Shown here in pieces: positions 63,853-64,000 of a DNA stretch of 64,000 bases. Location: NCBI RefSeq assembly GCF_027925525.1, contig NZ_BSDJ01000013.1:1-64000 (forward strand), in the 5' to 3' direction. The first letter of the stretch is position 1; every line of letters begins with the position of its first letter. The stretch comes from Paenibacillus tyrphae (GTDB lineage Bacteria > Bacillota > Bacilli > Paenibacillales > NBRC-103111). Below the pieces are notes generated by a model. That model had not been told where the DNA came from, ran no database searches, and saw only the letters and a list, made by a program, of their open reading frames with translations. Both the position numbers and the translations under genes were made by a program.

Positions 63853-64000
63853 TTATCCCAAATGAAGCTCCTTCATCTTGTTGTACAGGGTACCCCGGGA
63901 AATGCCCAGCAGCTTGGCTGCGGCGCTCTTGTTGCCGAGCGTCTTGGCCAAGGCGTCTTCGATTAACGATTTTTCCTCTTCCTCGGTATTCCGCGTTTTC
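63853..64000 (-). CDS. Fis-type (HTH_8) C-terminal end of a regulator, partial
   Basis: Only the last 48 codons are inside the window; the gene continues past 64000. The visible part (KSLIEDALAKTLGNKSAAAK, then LLGISRGTLYNKMKELHLG) is a Fis-family helix-turn-helix of the kind found at the C-terminus of sigma-54-dependent activators of the NtrC/RocR type. The activator and sensor domains are not in view. Confidence 0.8.
   Translation of the reverse strand, partial: KTRNTEEEEKSLIEDALAKTLGNKSAAAKLLGISRGTLYNKMKELHLG

Overview
The window reads as chromosomal DNA of a GC-rich, endospore-forming Bacillales bacterium, most likely Paenibacillaceae. Reasons: strong AAGGAGG-type ribosome sites, frequent TTG/GTG starts, a Bacillus subtilis-style FadR/fadNAE/lcfA fatty-acid regulon, CgeB- and PdaB-like sporulation families, Fur/PerR-like boxes, and a Firmicutes-type ethanolamine locus controlled by an ANTAR antiterminator. 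The species is an inference. I saw no tRNA, rRNA, CRISPR array or complete insertion sequence.

Layout. (1) 0.1-13.2 kb, fatty-acid beta-oxidation: fadR-etfB-etfA on the minus strand diverge, across a perfect FadR operator, from fadF-fadN-fadA-fadE-lcfA, a hotdog thioesterase and an SCP2 protein. ETF passes electrons from acyl-CoA dehydrogenase to the membrane FeS oxidoreductase FadF. (2) 13.2-20.0 kb, minus strand, peptide-antibiotic defence: a response regulator and short intramembrane-sensing kinase, then a LanFEG-like ABC set and a BceAB-like ABC set. (3) 20.2-23.7 kb: an ECF sigma factor, a DUF4179 anti-sigma-like protein, a frameshifted pseudogene and a secreted three-repeat protein. (4) 23.7-26.4 kb: Lrp regulator, DMT exporter, amino-acid racemase and a sigma-70 fragment. 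(5) 26.5-32.7 kb: ROK regulator, a P1B-4 metal ATPase behind PerR- and Fur-like sites, a 58-residue membrane peptide behind a perfect Fur box, a chemoreceptor and a small membrane protein.

(6) 32.7-46.7 kb, ethanolamine-utilisation microcompartment: shell proteins EutL, a EutK-like fusion, EutM, EutN and EutS; enzymes EutE, PduL-type EutD and EutBC; reactivase EutA; GTPase EutP; and the two-component system EutW/EutV. An ANTAR hairpin overlaps a terminator in the leader. Ethanolamine would be split by EutBC to acetaldehyde and ammonia, oxidised to acetyl-CoA by EutE and converted to acetyl phosphate by PduL. The locus has no eutH, eutG, eutQ or eutT. Instead it ends with an APC-type permease preceded by a 42-residue membrane protein, and it carries an unassigned cargo-like protein at 36716-37576.

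(7) 46.7-53.0 kb, mixed accessory genes: LysR/MFS pair, PadR, a frameshifted gene, a membrane protein and a large soluble repeat-like protein. (8) 53.1-57.4 kb: three CgeB-like paralogues interleaved with two polysaccharide deacetylases, one broken. (9) 57.4-64 kb: MBL hydrolase, universal stress protein, CysK, Orn/Lys/Arg decarboxylase, SufS-like desulfurase, YggS-family PLP protein and the C-terminal end of a Fis-type regulator cut by the window edge.
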